DNA of 5,402 bases from Longimicrobiaceae bacterium (GCA_030146875.1 JASLAX010000121.1:1-5402); one strand, 5' to 3'; numbered from the stretch's first letter, positions 1 to 5,402 are shown. Program-made: numbers and translations. The notes: generated by a model not told the origin, from the letters alone.

Positions 1-240
1 GCCGCGGCCCGCGTTGCTGGGAAAGACGCCGTCCGCCAGCAGGAACGCCGCGGCCCGCGCGTGGTCCGCCAGCACACGGTAGCTGACGCCCTGCGGCGTG
101 TGGTAATCGTACGGCACGCCCACGACCTCCACCGCGCGGGCGATGATGTCGGTGAACAGGTCCGTCTGGTAGTTGGTGTCTACCCCCTGCAGGATGCTGG
201 ACAGCCGCTCCAGCCCCATCCCCGTGTCCACGCACGGCGC
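1..240 (-). pseudogene. Inverted partial copy of alaS (80 codons, open at the window edge)
   Basis: Read on the minus strand from 240 to 1, this is an uninterrupted 80-codon frame starting APCVDTGMGLERL and ending PSNAGRG. It contains class II synthetase motif 3 (GMGLER) and the start of the tRNA-recognition region (ADHARAAAFLLADGV). It reaches six codons further upstream into alaS than the plus-strand copy does. The residues VDT before GMGLER match the usual family sequence, so this side of the junction is natural coding sequence up to about 240. It has neither a start nor an end in the window. Compared with the plus copy, six differences are synonymous and three change a residue (S for C, A for D, H for N). 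It is labelled a gene fragment because it cannot encode a complete enzyme as placed here. Confidence 0.85.
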
Positions 241-463
241 GGGGATGGGGCTGGAGCGCCTGTGCAGCATTCTGCAGGGCGTGGACACCAACTACCAGAC
301 GGACCTGTTCACCGACATCATCGACCGCGCGGTGGAAGTCGTGGGCGTGCCGTACGACTACAACACGCCGCAGGGCGTCAGCTACCGTGTGCTGGCGGAC
401 CACGCGCGGGCCGCGGCGTTCCTGCTGGCGGACGGCGTCTTTCCCAGCAACGCGGGCCGCGGC
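1..463. repeat. Long imperfect inverted repeat within alaS
   Basis: Base i pairs with base 464-i from position 1 to about 224, so 1-224 is the reverse complement of 240-463. I count nine mismatches (at 102, 106, 127, 140, 181, 184, 193, 200 and 205), about 96% identity, with no indels. Only about 15 nt separate the arms. Both arms encode the same part of alanyl-tRNA synthetase in open frame, starting around the GMGLER motif. A palindrome this long with so small a spacer would be hard to maintain in a cell. The likeliest explanation is a chimeric junction from assembly or amplification between two near-identical alleles; a real inverted duplication is the alternative. Confidence 0.93.
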
Positions 464-2194
464 TACGTGCTGCGCCGCATCCTGCGCCGCGCGGTGCGCC
501 ACGCCTGGCTGCTGGGGCGGAGGGAGCCCACGCTCGTCCACGTGGCCGAGGCGGTGATCGAGCGGATGAAGGGGCAGTACCCGGAGCTGGAGCAGCGCCG
601 CGACTACCTGCTGCGCAACATCCGGGTGGAGGAGGAGCGCTTCCTGGCGACCATCGACGGGGGGATGCGCCGCTTCGACGAGCTGGCCCCCCGCGGCGGG
701 TCGGGGACCATGGCGGGGAAGGACGTCTTCCGCCTCTACGACACCTTCGGCTTCCCGATGGACCTGACGGAGCTGATGGCGGCGGAGCGCGGCTACGCGG
801 TGGACGTGGCGGGCTTCGAGGAGGAGCTGGAGGCGCAGCGCACCCGCTCCCGCGCCGACCGCGCGGCCAGCGGGATCGGGGTGGAGGCGGACGCGCTGGC
901 GATGGGGTGGGAGGAGGCCGAGGGCGCCGCCGGTGCCGAGCAGGAGGCCGCCTTCTACCGCGCCACGGAGCTGGAGACCGACGTGCTCGCCTTCCGGCGG
1001 ATGGAGGACGGGCGCGTGGCCCTGCAGCTCCGCGAGAACCCTTTCTACGCCGAGAGCGGCGGCCAGGTCGCGGACCAGGGGCACGTCCACGGCGAGGGGT
1101 GGACGCTCAACGTGGCCGAGGTACGCAAGGTCGCCGGCCGCATCGCCGTGGTGGGGCCGGCGGAGGGCGACTTCCGGCCGGGGCGCGTGCGCGCGGTGGT
1201 GGAGGAGCCCTCGCGGCGCGACACCGAGCGCAACCACACCGCCACGCACCTGCTGCACGCGGCGCTGCGCTCCGTGCTGGGCGAGCACGTGCACCAGCAG
1301 GGCTCGCTGGTGGCGCCGGACCGGCTGCGCTTCGACTTCACCCACTCCGGGCCCATGACGCCGGAGGAGACGACCGAGGTGGAGGCGATGGTGAACCGCT
1401 GGATCTGGCAGAACGCCGAGGTGGCGCCCCGCGAGATGGGCTACCAGGAGGCGATCGGGGCCGGGGCGATGGCGCTCTTCACCGAGAAGTACGGCGACGT
1501 CGTCCGCGTGGTGAAGATCCCGGGCGTGTCGATGGAGCTCTGCGGCGGCACGCACGTGCGCACCACGGGGCAGATCGGCCTCTTCCGCATCGTCTCCGAG
1601 TCGGGCGTGGCGGCGGGCGTCCGCCGGATCGAGGCGGTGACGGGCCCCGGCGCCTTCGAGCGAGTGAAGCGCGACGAGCGCACCCTGCGCGAGGCGGCGG
1701 CGCGGCTCAGGACGCGCGAGGACAACCTGCTCCCGCGCCTGGACGCGCTGCTGGCGGAGAGCCGCGAGCTGCACCAGTCGCTCTCCAGGGCGCGCGCCTC
1801 CGGCGGGGCGGACGTCGTCGGCCGGCTGCTGGAGGGGGCGACGCAGGTCGACGGCGCGAAGGTGGTCGCGTCCGTGGTGGAGGTGGCCGACGCCGACGAG
1901 CTGCGCGCGGTGGGCGACCGGCTGCGCGAGCGGCTGGGGAGCGGGGTGGCCGTCCTGGCCGCGGACGTGGGCGGGCGGACGACGATCTTCGTGGTCTCCA
2001 CCGACGACATGGTCTCGCGCGGCGTGCGGGCGGACGCCGTCGTGCGAGAGGTCGCCGCGCTGGCGGGCGGGAAGGGCGGGGGACGCCCGCACATGGCGCA
2101 GGCCGGGGTGACGCAGCCCGAGCGCGTGCCCGACGCGCTGGCGAAGGTGGTGGAGATCGTGCGCCCCATGCTCGCCGCCGCGGCGGCCACGTGA
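242..2194 (+). CDS. alaS: Alanyl-tRNA synthetase, C-terminal ~650 residues (5' end missing)
   Basis: Alanyl-tRNA synthetase charges tRNA-Ala with alanine in the cytoplasm and clears mischarged Ser/Gly through an editing domain. The fragment opens at motif 3 (GMGLERL, 242-262). Next comes the tRNA-recognition region (ADHARAAAFLLADGV, then RGYVLRRILRRAVRHA). The editing domain follows with ESGGQVADQG (from about 1049), the zinc-site HTATH (1235-1249) and CGGTH (1541-1555). The C-terminal part has a heptad-like helical region and a DHHA1-type glycine-rich motif, GGKGGGRPHMAQAG (about 2063-2104). Spacing between the two zinc motifs is close to that of the E. coli enzyme, so roughly 230 N-terminal residues with motifs 1 and 2 are missing. 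The frame can be opened at ATG 173, but those first residues are antisense of the inverted arm and are not native. The stop overlaps the next start as GTGA. Confidence 0.96.
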   Translation, partial: GMGLERLCSILQGVDTNYQTDLFTDIIDRAVEVVGVPYDYNTPQGVSYRVLADHARAAAFLLADGVFPSNAGRGYVLRRILRRAVRHAWLLGRREPTLVHVAEAVIERMKGQYPELEQRRDYLLRNIRVEEERFLATIDGGMRRFDELAPRGGSGTMAGKDVFRLYDTFGFPMDLTELMAAERGYAVDVAGFEEELEAQRTRSRADRAASGIGVEADALAMGWEEAEGAAGAEQEAAFYRATELETDVLAFRRMEDGRVALQLRENPFYAESGGQVADQGHVHGEGWTLNVAEVRKVAGRIAVVGPAEGDFRPGRVRAVVEEPSRRDTERNHTATHLLHAALRSVLGEHVHQQGSLVAPDRLRFDFTHSGPMTPEETTEVEAMVNRWIWQNAEVAPREMGYQEAIGAGAMALFTEKYGDVVRVVKIPGVSMELCGGTHVRTTGQIGLFRIVSESGVAAGVRRIEAVTGPGAFERVKRDERTLREAAARLRTREDNLLPRLDALLAESRELHQSLSRARASGGADVVGRLLEGATQVDGAKVVASVVEVADADELRAVGDRLRERLGSGVAVLAADVGGRTTIFVVSTDDMVSRGVRADAVVREVAALAGGKGGGRPHMAQAGVTQPERVPDALAKVVEIVRPMLAAAAAT

Positions 2195-2532
2195 CGGCGG
2201 CCGAGGCCTGGCTGCGGGAGCGCGTTCCCGGCGCGCCCCCGCGCCTGCTGGAGGCGATGGTCTCCGCCCTCCGCGCCGACGACGAGGTGTCCGTGCCCGA
2301 GGCGCTGGCCGAGGCGTCGCTCGGGCTGCTGACGGGGCTCCCCGGGCGCGGCGCGCGCACGGGGGACGCCCTGCCGCTCCTCGCTTCCGACGCGCTGCTG
2401 ACGCACGCGCTGGAGGCGCAGGCGGAGCTGGACCCCGCCGGCCTTCCCGAGGCGGTGGAGAGATGGGGCGCCCGCGGCCGCATCGGCGAGGCGGCGCGCC
2501 TGCTGGCCGATCCGCAGCCGACGCCCCCGTGA
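2191..2532 (+). CDS. Hypothetical protein, 113 aa, coupled to alaS
   Basis: I do not recognise this family. The frame starts at GTG 2191, whose last two bases are the first two of the alaS TGA stop (GTGA). It runs to TGA 2530-2532, with the strong G/C third-position bias expected of real genes here. The product begins VTAAEAWLRERVPGAPP. It is rich in Ala, Leu, Glu and Arg and is probably all-helical and soluble. It has no signal peptide, no membrane segment, no cysteine and no recognisable catalytic motif. The C-terminal half (LLTHALEAQAELDPAGL, then VERWGARGRIGEAARLL) looks like two amphipathic helices. There is no clear Shine-Dalgarno sequence, so translation probably depends on ribosomes finishing alaS. 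The next gene also starts on its stop. A link to alanylation is conceivable from position only. Confidence 0.72.
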   Translation: MTAAEAWLRERVPGAPPRLLEAMVSALRADDEVSVPEALAEASLGLLTGLPGRGARTGDALPLLASDALLTHALEAQAELDPAGLPEAVERWGARGRIGEAARLLADPQPTPP

Positions 2533-2936
2533 GGCCCCCCCGGTGGAGCGAGGCCCTGCACGCCGCCCGCCGCGCCGAGAAGGAGCAGGCCCTCTTCTAC
2601 CGCGCGCTGGCGGCGGAGGCGGAGGAGCGCGGCGACGCCGCCCTCTCCGAGCGCCTGAACGAGCTTCACGCCGACGAGCAGCACCACCTCTCGCGGCTCA
2701 CGGCCCGGCTGCTGGAGCACGGCGAGACGCTGGAGGACCTGGCGGACGTCCGCCCGCCCGCCGTCTCGGCGGACGGCTGGGAGGCGGTGGCGAGGGGGCG
2801 GGAGGAGGACGAGGTGCGCCGCTACGACGCGCTGCTCGCGGGCGCCACGGGGTACGACGCCGCCCTGCTCCGCGAGATCGCGGAGACGGAGCGGCACCAC
2901 GCCGAGGAGCTGGGGGGGAAATGGACGCCGGCCTGA
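2529..2936 (+). CDS. Rubrerythrin/ferritin-like diiron protein, 135 aa
   Basis: This is a four-helix ferritin-like protein of the rubrerythrin type, a group that binds a carboxylate-bridged diiron centre and acts in peroxide reduction or iron handling in the cytoplasm. Helix A carries EKEQALFYRAL (Glu19, Tyr24), helix B carries ExxH as EQHH (Glu50, His53), helix C carries an acidic cluster EEDEVRRY (92-99), and helix D carries ExxH as ERHH (Glu121, His124). There are no cysteines, so the C-terminal rubredoxin domain of classical rubrerythrin is absent. When Tyr24 and Tyr99 are aligned, Asp94 sits where Glu19 does, so one metal ligand may be Asp, or the neighbouring Glu93 or Glu95. I chose GTG 2529 because it repeats the GTGA overlap seen after alaS. 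An upstream ATG at 2463 would add residues that are only an out-of-frame reading of the preceding gene. Its specific substrate is unknown. Confidence 0.86.
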   Translation: MRPPRWSEALHAARRAEKEQALFYRALAAEAEERGDAALSERLNELHADEQHHLSRLTARLLEHGETLEDLADVRPPAVSADGWEAVARGREEDEVRRYDALLAGATGYDAALLREIAETERHHAEELGGKWTPA

Positions 2937-3688
2937 GCCTGGGGTTGGAGGGGAAGCGCGCGCTGGTCACCGGCGGGTCGCGGGGGCTGGGCGCGTCCAC
3001 CGCGCGGATGCTGGCGCGGGCGGGGGCGGACGTGGTGATCGGCTACCGGTCGCGAGAGGCCGAGGCCGAGGCGGTCGTGCGCGAGCTGCGGGGCCTGGGC
3101 GTCCGCTCCGCCGCGCAGGGCGCCGACCTGGCGACGCCCTGGGGCGCGGAGATCCTCTTCGAGCGCTGCCTGGTGGAGCTGGGCGGGGTGGACGTGTTCG
3201 TGGGCAACGCGGGCGTGTGGGTGGCGGAGGACGTGCCCATCTCGGCGATGACGGGGGAGCAGTGGCGGCGGACGATGGAGGCGAACCTGACCTCCATCTT
3301 CCACACCGTGCAGCTCGCCGCGCGCATGGTGGCGGACGGCGGGCGCATCGTCCTGGTGGGCTCCACGGCGGGGCAGCGCGGCGAGGCGGGGCACGCCGAC
3401 TACGCGGCCAGCAAGGGCGCGATGATCTCGCTCACCAAGTCCGTGGCCGTGGAGCTGGCGCCGCGCGGGGTGACGGTCAACTGCGTGGCGCCCGGGTGGA
3501 TCGACACGGAGATGGTGGAGAAGCCGATGTCGGAGGGCCGCGACCGCATCGCCGCCGCGATCCCGCTGGGGCGCATCGCCACGGCAGACGACGTGGCGGG
3601 ACCCATCGTGTTCCTCTGCTCCGCGCTCGCCCGGCACGTCACGGGGGAGATCCTGAACGTGAACGGGGGGAGCGTCCTCTGTGGCTGA
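2921..3688 (+). CDS. Short-chain dehydrogenase/reductase, FabG-like, 255 aa
   Basis: This is a classical SDR oxidoreductase with a Rossmann fold. From ATG 2921 the cofactor motif TGGSRGLG lies at residues 17-24, NAG at 96-98, and the catalytic tetrad is Asn122, Ser148, Tyr161 and Lys165 (YAASK). Arg43 follows the second beta strand (GYRSR), which suggests NADP(H) is preferred. PGWIDTEM (191-198) and the end ITGE-like LNVNGG are typical of FabG-type 3-oxoacyl reductases. The length is normal for the family. The actual substrate cannot be read from sequence; a housekeeping FabG would usually sit with acyl-carrier genes, so this is probably a paralogue. The start overlaps the preceding gene by 16 nt. 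A run of seven G at 2912-2918 just upstream may act as a weak ribosome-binding site. The 3' end overlaps the asparaginase start by 8 nt. Confidence 0.93.
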   Translation: MDAGLSLGLEGKRALVTGGSRGLGASTARMLARAGADVVIGYRSREAEAEAVVRELRGLGVRSAAQGADLATPWGAEILFERCLVELGGVDVFVGNAGVWVAEDVPISAMTGEQWRRTMEANLTSIFHTVQLAARMVADGGRIVLVGSTAGQRGEAGHADYAASKGAMISLTKSVAVELAPRGVTVNCVAPGWIDTEMVEKPMSEGRDRIAAAIPLGRIATADDVAGPIVFLCSALARHVTGEILNVNGGSVLCG

Positions 3689-4691
3689 GGACGGCGATCT
3701 TCCCCGCGTCCTGTTCCTGGCGACGGGCGGGACCATCTCCATGCGGATGGACGCGGAGCGCGGCGGCGCCGTTCCCCGCCTGAGCGGTCGGGAGCTGCTG
3801 GCGATGGTGCCGGGGGTGGACCGGGTGGCGCGCGTGGAGGTGCGGGAGTTCGGGCGGCACCCCGGGCCGCACATGACCATCGACCGCATGTGGGAGCTGC
3901 GCGCGGCCGTCCTGGCGGCGCAGGAGGAGGGGTTCGACGGGATCGTTGTCACCCACGGCACCGACACCATCGAGGAGTCCGCGTACCTGCTGGACCGCTC
4001 GCTCCCGGCGGAGATTCCCGTCGTGATCACCGGTGCCATGCGGAACTCGTCCGAGCTCTCCTGGGACGGGCCGATGAACTTCATGGCCGCCACCGAGGTG
4101 GCCGCGTCGCCCGAGTCGCGCGGCCGCGGGACCATGGTGGTGATGGACGAGAGCGTGGTGCAGGGGTCCGAGGTGGTGAAGACGCACACGGAGGAGGCGG
4201 GCACCTTCCGCTCGCCCAACTGGGGACCGCTGGGCGTGACGGACAAGGGCCGCGTGCTGTTCTACCGCGAGTCCCGCCGACCGCCGGCGCTGGCGCCCGA
4301 GGCCCCCGCGCAGCCGGTGGACCTGGTGAAGGTGGTCGCCGGCGCGGACTCGCGGCTGGTGGACGCGTCGCTGGACAGCGGCGCGCGCGGCATCGTGATC
4401 GAGGCGATGGGCCGCGGCAACGTGCCGCCCGCCGTGGTCCCCGGCATCCGCCGCTGGGTCGACGCCGGCAAGCCCGTGGTGATCGCCTCCCGCTCGCACC
4501 GCGGGCGGGTGCTGGACACCTACGCCTACGAGGGCGGCGGGCACCAGCTCCGCGAGATGGGCGCCGTGTTCGCGGACGTCCTCACCGGGCCCCAGGCGCG
4601 CATCGACCTGATGCTGGCCCTCGGGGTCCACGGAGACGACCTGGACCGCGTCCGCCGCACCATCGAGGCGGGGCGGTACGACGAGGAGTGA
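3681..4691 (+). CDS. L-asparaginase (asparaginase/glutaminase family), 336 aa
   Basis: The product should hydrolyse L-asparagine to aspartate and ammonia. It starts at GTG 3681, inside the end of the SDR gene. Family motif 1 is ATGGTIS (residues 14-20, nucleophile candidate Thr18). Motif 2 is THGTDTIEE (91-99), giving Thr94 and Asp95, and the catalytic lysine is Lys167 in VVKTHT. GAMR (118-121), GRGNVPP and the C-terminal ARIDLMLALG also fit. The length is normal and no signal peptide is seen, so a cytoplasmic enzyme is expected. The flexible loop after motif 1 (MRMDAERGGAVPRLSG) has no Tyr matching Tyr25 of the E. coli periplasmic enzyme. The segment PGPHMT puts Gly where that enzyme has substrate-binding Ser58. 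These may be subfamily traits, so substrate preference (Asn, Gln or a related amide) is not certain. It is the last gene of the overlapping train. Confidence 0.93.
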   Translation: MAEDGDLPRVLFLATGGTISMRMDAERGGAVPRLSGRELLAMVPGVDRVARVEVREFGRHPGPHMTIDRMWELRAAVLAAQEEGFDGIVVTHGTDTIEESAYLLDRSLPAEIPVVITGAMRNSSELSWDGPMNFMAATEVAASPESRGRGTMVVMDESVVQGSEVVKTHTEEAGTFRSPNWGPLGVTDKGRVLFYRESRRPPALAPEAPAQPVDLVKVVAGADSRLVDASLDSGARGIVIEAMGRGNVPPAVVPGIRRWVDAGKPVVIASRSHRGRVLDTYAYEGGGHQLREMGAVFADVLTGPQARIDLMLALGVHGDDLDRVRRTIEAGRYDEE

Positions 4692-4740
4692 GGGCGGGCG
4701 GAGGGGGACGGCGCGGGTCGGAATCGGCGGGGTGCGCTGT

Positions 4741-4791
4741 CCGGGGGCGTAAAGCCCCCGGCTAAGCACGGCGATCGTCCCCGCGGGACGA
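4741..4791 (-). repeat. Two-stem-loop repeat, copy 1 (minus orientation)
   Basis: Read on the minus strand from 4791, the first hairpin has arms TCGTCCC and GGGACGA with loop GCG (4791-4775). A 13-nt linker follows, TCGCCGTGCTTAG (4774-4762). The second hairpin has arms CCGGGGGC and GCCCCCGG with loop TTTAC (4761-4741). This matches copy 4 in order, linker length and loop, and their second stems differ by one compensated base pair. It lies 50 nt past the asparaginase stop and could help end transcription, but no T run follows either hairpin. Confidence 0.65.
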
Positions 4792-4856
4792 GCCCCTCGC
4801 AGCCCCACCGGTCACGGTCGCGTCGGACGGAGCGGCGGGCCGGCCGAGAGCATGAC

Positions 4857-4904
4857 AGCCCGCGCAGGCGGGCTTCGTGTAGTCGTTGCAGCGGTTTCAA
4901 CCGC
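4857..4904 (+). repeat. Two-stem-loop repeat, copy 2 (plus orientation)
   Basis: The first hairpin has arms AGCCCGC and GCGGGCT with loop GCAG (4857-4874). A 16-nt linker, TCGTGTAGTCGTTGCA, spans 4875-4890. The second hairpin has arms GCGGT and ACCGC with loop TTCA (4891-4904). Copy 3 is the closest relative and lies in the opposite orientation. Their first hairpins plus TCGTG agree at 21 of 23 positions, and the two differences form one compensated pair. Confidence 0.65.
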
Positions 4905-5006
4905 CGGTGAGGGGGTGGCCGCCCACCGAGCGGTGAGGACGCCCTCCAGCGACCCCGAGCATCGGTCGAGCCCTCGACATCGCCGGGAGCGGCCGCCCAT
5001 CAGCCT

Positions 5007-5055
5007 GCGAATGAATTCGCGGCTGGGAAACGCACGAAGTCCGCCTGCGCGGACT
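5007..5055 (-). repeat. Two-stem-loop repeat, copy 3 (minus orientation)
   Basis: Read on the minus strand from 5055, the first hairpin has arms AGTCCGC and GCGGACT with loop GCAG (5055-5038). A 17-nt linker beginning TCGTG follows (5037-5021). The second hairpin has arms GCGAA and TTCGC with loop TTCA (5020-5007). The two loops are identical to those of copy 2, while three stem base pairs are changed on both sides. Confidence 0.65.
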
Positions 5056-5079
5056 GGGCTGCCGGTGCGGGCCGAGACT

Positions 5080-5129
5080 CCGTCCGGCAGGACGGTCGTA
5101 GTAGCCAGCCGGGGGTTTTACACCCCCGG
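5080..5129 (+). repeat. Two-stem-loop repeat, copy 4 (plus orientation)
   Basis: The first hairpin has arms CCGTCC and GGACGG with loop GGCA (5080-5095). A 13-nt linker, TCGTAGTAGCCAG, spans 5096-5108. The second hairpin has arms CCGGGGGT and ACCCCCGG with loop TTTAC (5109-5129). Relative to copy 1 the second hairpin differs only in the closing pair next to the loop, T-A here and C-G there. Confidence 0.65.
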
Positions 5130-5140
5130 AATGCGGATGC

Positions 5141-5170
5141 AGCCCGAAGGCGGCCTAGCGGGCTGTCGTG
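5141..5170 (+). repeat. Probable half copy of the two-stem-loop repeat (copy 5)
   Basis: Arms AGCCCG (5141-5146) and CGGGCT (5159-5164) enclose a 12-nt loop, which may pair further through AGG and CCT. TCGTG follows one base later at 5166-5170, as after the first hairpin of copies 2 and 3. No second hairpin is found at the expected distance; the sequence runs instead into the probable insertion-sequence end near 5187. This may be an element cut by the insertion, or a degenerate copy. Confidence 0.4.
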
Positions 5171-5258
5171 TTCCCCTCTCCCGCTCGAGACTGTCCGAAA
5201 ACCGGGGTGGCCGAGTAGATTTTCTGAGAGGGGATCACCGACGAAGGGGCCGCCGACC

Positions 5259-5262
5259 GAGG
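5259..5262 (+). promoter_or_regulatory. Ribosome-binding site of the transposase gene
   Basis: GAGG lies 7 nt before ATG 5270. This is a well-placed Shine-Dalgarno core and supports that start codon. Confidence 0.6.
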
Positions 5263-5269
5263 ATCGAGC

Positions 5270-5402
5270 ATGCCGTACGTCACGGGAGTGTCGCGGGAGC
5301 AGCAGGTACTCTTCCCGGAGTCGCTGGACGAGTACGTGGAGGCGGAGAACGCGGTGCGGGTGATCGACCTGTTCGTAGCGAAGCTGGATCTGGGCGCGCT
5401 AG
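5270..5402 (+). CDS. Transposase N-terminus, IS1182/IS5 type (runs off the end)
   Basis: Forty-four codons are present before the window ends, with no stop. The peptide begins MPYVTGVSREQQVLFPESL and continues DEYVEAENAVRVIDLFV and AKLDLGAL. The pattern LFPESLDEYV, then N-x-VRVID-x-FV, then LDLGAL is the conserved N-terminal region (DUF772-like) of transposases in IS1182 and related IS5-group elements, upstream of the DDE catalytic domain, which is not visible here. The start is supported by GAGG 7 nt upstream. Whether the element is intact cannot be judged from this piece. Confidence 0.77.
   Translation, partial: MPYVTGVSREQQVLFPESLDEYVEAENAVRVIDLFVAKLDLGAL

Larger units (their letters stand above)
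4692..5186. other. Intergenic region rich in paired stem-loops, no convincing gene
   Basis: This stretch of about 495 nt lies between the asparaginase stop and the probable left end of an insertion sequence. Open frames crossing it on the minus strand lack family features and continue from antisense of the asparaginase gene, so I do not accept them. It contains four two-hairpin elements and a fifth partial one, listed separately. The gaps (4692-4740, 4792-4856, 4905-5006, 5056-5079) hold only short hairpins such as GGTGG/CCACC at 4914-4927 and GTCGA/TCGAC at 4965-4978, which are not surprising at this GC content. No T-tract terminator and no promoter stand out. Confidence 0.75.
5187..5402 (+). 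mobile_element. Left end of an insertion sequence, IS1182/IS5 type (partial)
   Basis: A transposase start lies about 83 nt inside. The sequence GAGACTGTCCGAAAACCGG from 5187 resembles the terminal repeats with a C/TGTCNGAAAA core that I associate with this kind of element. The exact boundary, the right end and the target duplication cannot be confirmed because the element runs off the window. The boundary could lie several bases either way. Confidence 0.45.

Noticed and set aside
173..241. ATG at 173 as the start of alaS
   Set aside because: Its first 23 codons are antisense to the inverted arm and do not resemble the alanyl-tRNA synthetase N-terminus; the match begins at GMGLER.
61..2190. 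Long open frame upstream of and in frame with the 113-aa protein
   Set aside because: It is the shifted frame of alaS, Arg/Gly-rich and of low complexity as expected for antiphase GC-rich coding DNA; only the part after 2191 lies outside alaS.
2463..2528. ATG 2463 as start of the diiron protein
   Set aside because: It would overlap the preceding gene by 70 nt and adds only a low-complexity Arg/Pro/Gly segment; GTG 2529 fits the GTGA pattern.
4741..4791. Rho-independent terminator after the asparaginase gene
   Set aside because: The hairpins are strong, but no T tract follows on either strand, and the same structures recur in both orientations nearby.
1441..4808. Several long minus-strand open frames across the operon
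   Set aside because: They are opposite strongly supported genes, have skewed Arg/Pro/Ser composition and no family motifs; high GC removes stops on the other strand.
4526..5000. Small minus-strand genes in the intergenic region
   Set aside because: No ribosome-binding site or recognisable protein features; the frames run through the hairpin repeats and antisense of the asparaginase gene.
4741..5170. CRISPR array
   Set aside because: Units alternate in orientation, differ in sequence and are irregularly spaced; they do not form direct repeats with unique spacers.
5172..5234. 9-bp inverted repeat TCCCCTCTC / GAGAGGGGA flanking the IS tip
   Set aside because: The arms are 45 nt apart and straddle the presumed IS boundary; a match of this size could arise by chance and no role is evident.

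Overview
The window is very GC-rich bacterial DNA with strong G/C bias at third codon positions. GTG starts and genes that overlap by a few bases are frequent. Together with the protein content and the hairpin-rich intergenic repeats, this suggests a high-GC soil or environmental bacterium. Gemmatimonadota (Longimicrobium-like) is my best guess, but it rests on general impression and not on a marker comparison.

Layout. Positions 1-463 form a large, slightly imperfect inverted repeat. Positions 1-240 read on the minus strand as an 80-codon piece of alanyl-tRNA synthetase, and 242-463 carry the same stretch on the plus strand at about 96% identity. From 242 to 2194 the plus strand continues as the C-terminal three quarters of alaS, so the gene is broken at the inversion junction near 240. 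This looks more like an assembly or amplification chimera, or a contig end, than a native gene arrangement.

Downstream of alaS is a tightly packed plus-strand gene train without gaps: an unrecognised 113-aa protein (2191-2532), a 135-aa rubrerythrin/ferritin-like diiron protein (2529-2936), a FabG-like short-chain dehydrogenase/reductase (2921-3688) and a cytoplasmic-type L-asparaginase (3681-4691). Junctions overlap by 4, 4, 16 and 8 nt, which implies co-transcription and translational coupling with alaS. The functions do not form one obvious pathway. alaS and asparaginase both concern amino acids, the SDR is a generic NADP(H) reductase, and the ferritin-like protein suggests iron or peroxide handling.

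The stretch from 4692 to about 5186 contains no convincing gene. It holds four copies, plus one apparent half copy, of a small element made of two stem-loops joined by a 13-17 nt linker that starts TCG. The copies alternate in orientation, and several differences between copies are compensatory within stems. This is the most interesting structure in the window. A transposase gene of IS1182/IS5 type begins at 5270 and runs off the end. Its probable left IS end lies near 5187, immediately after the half copy.
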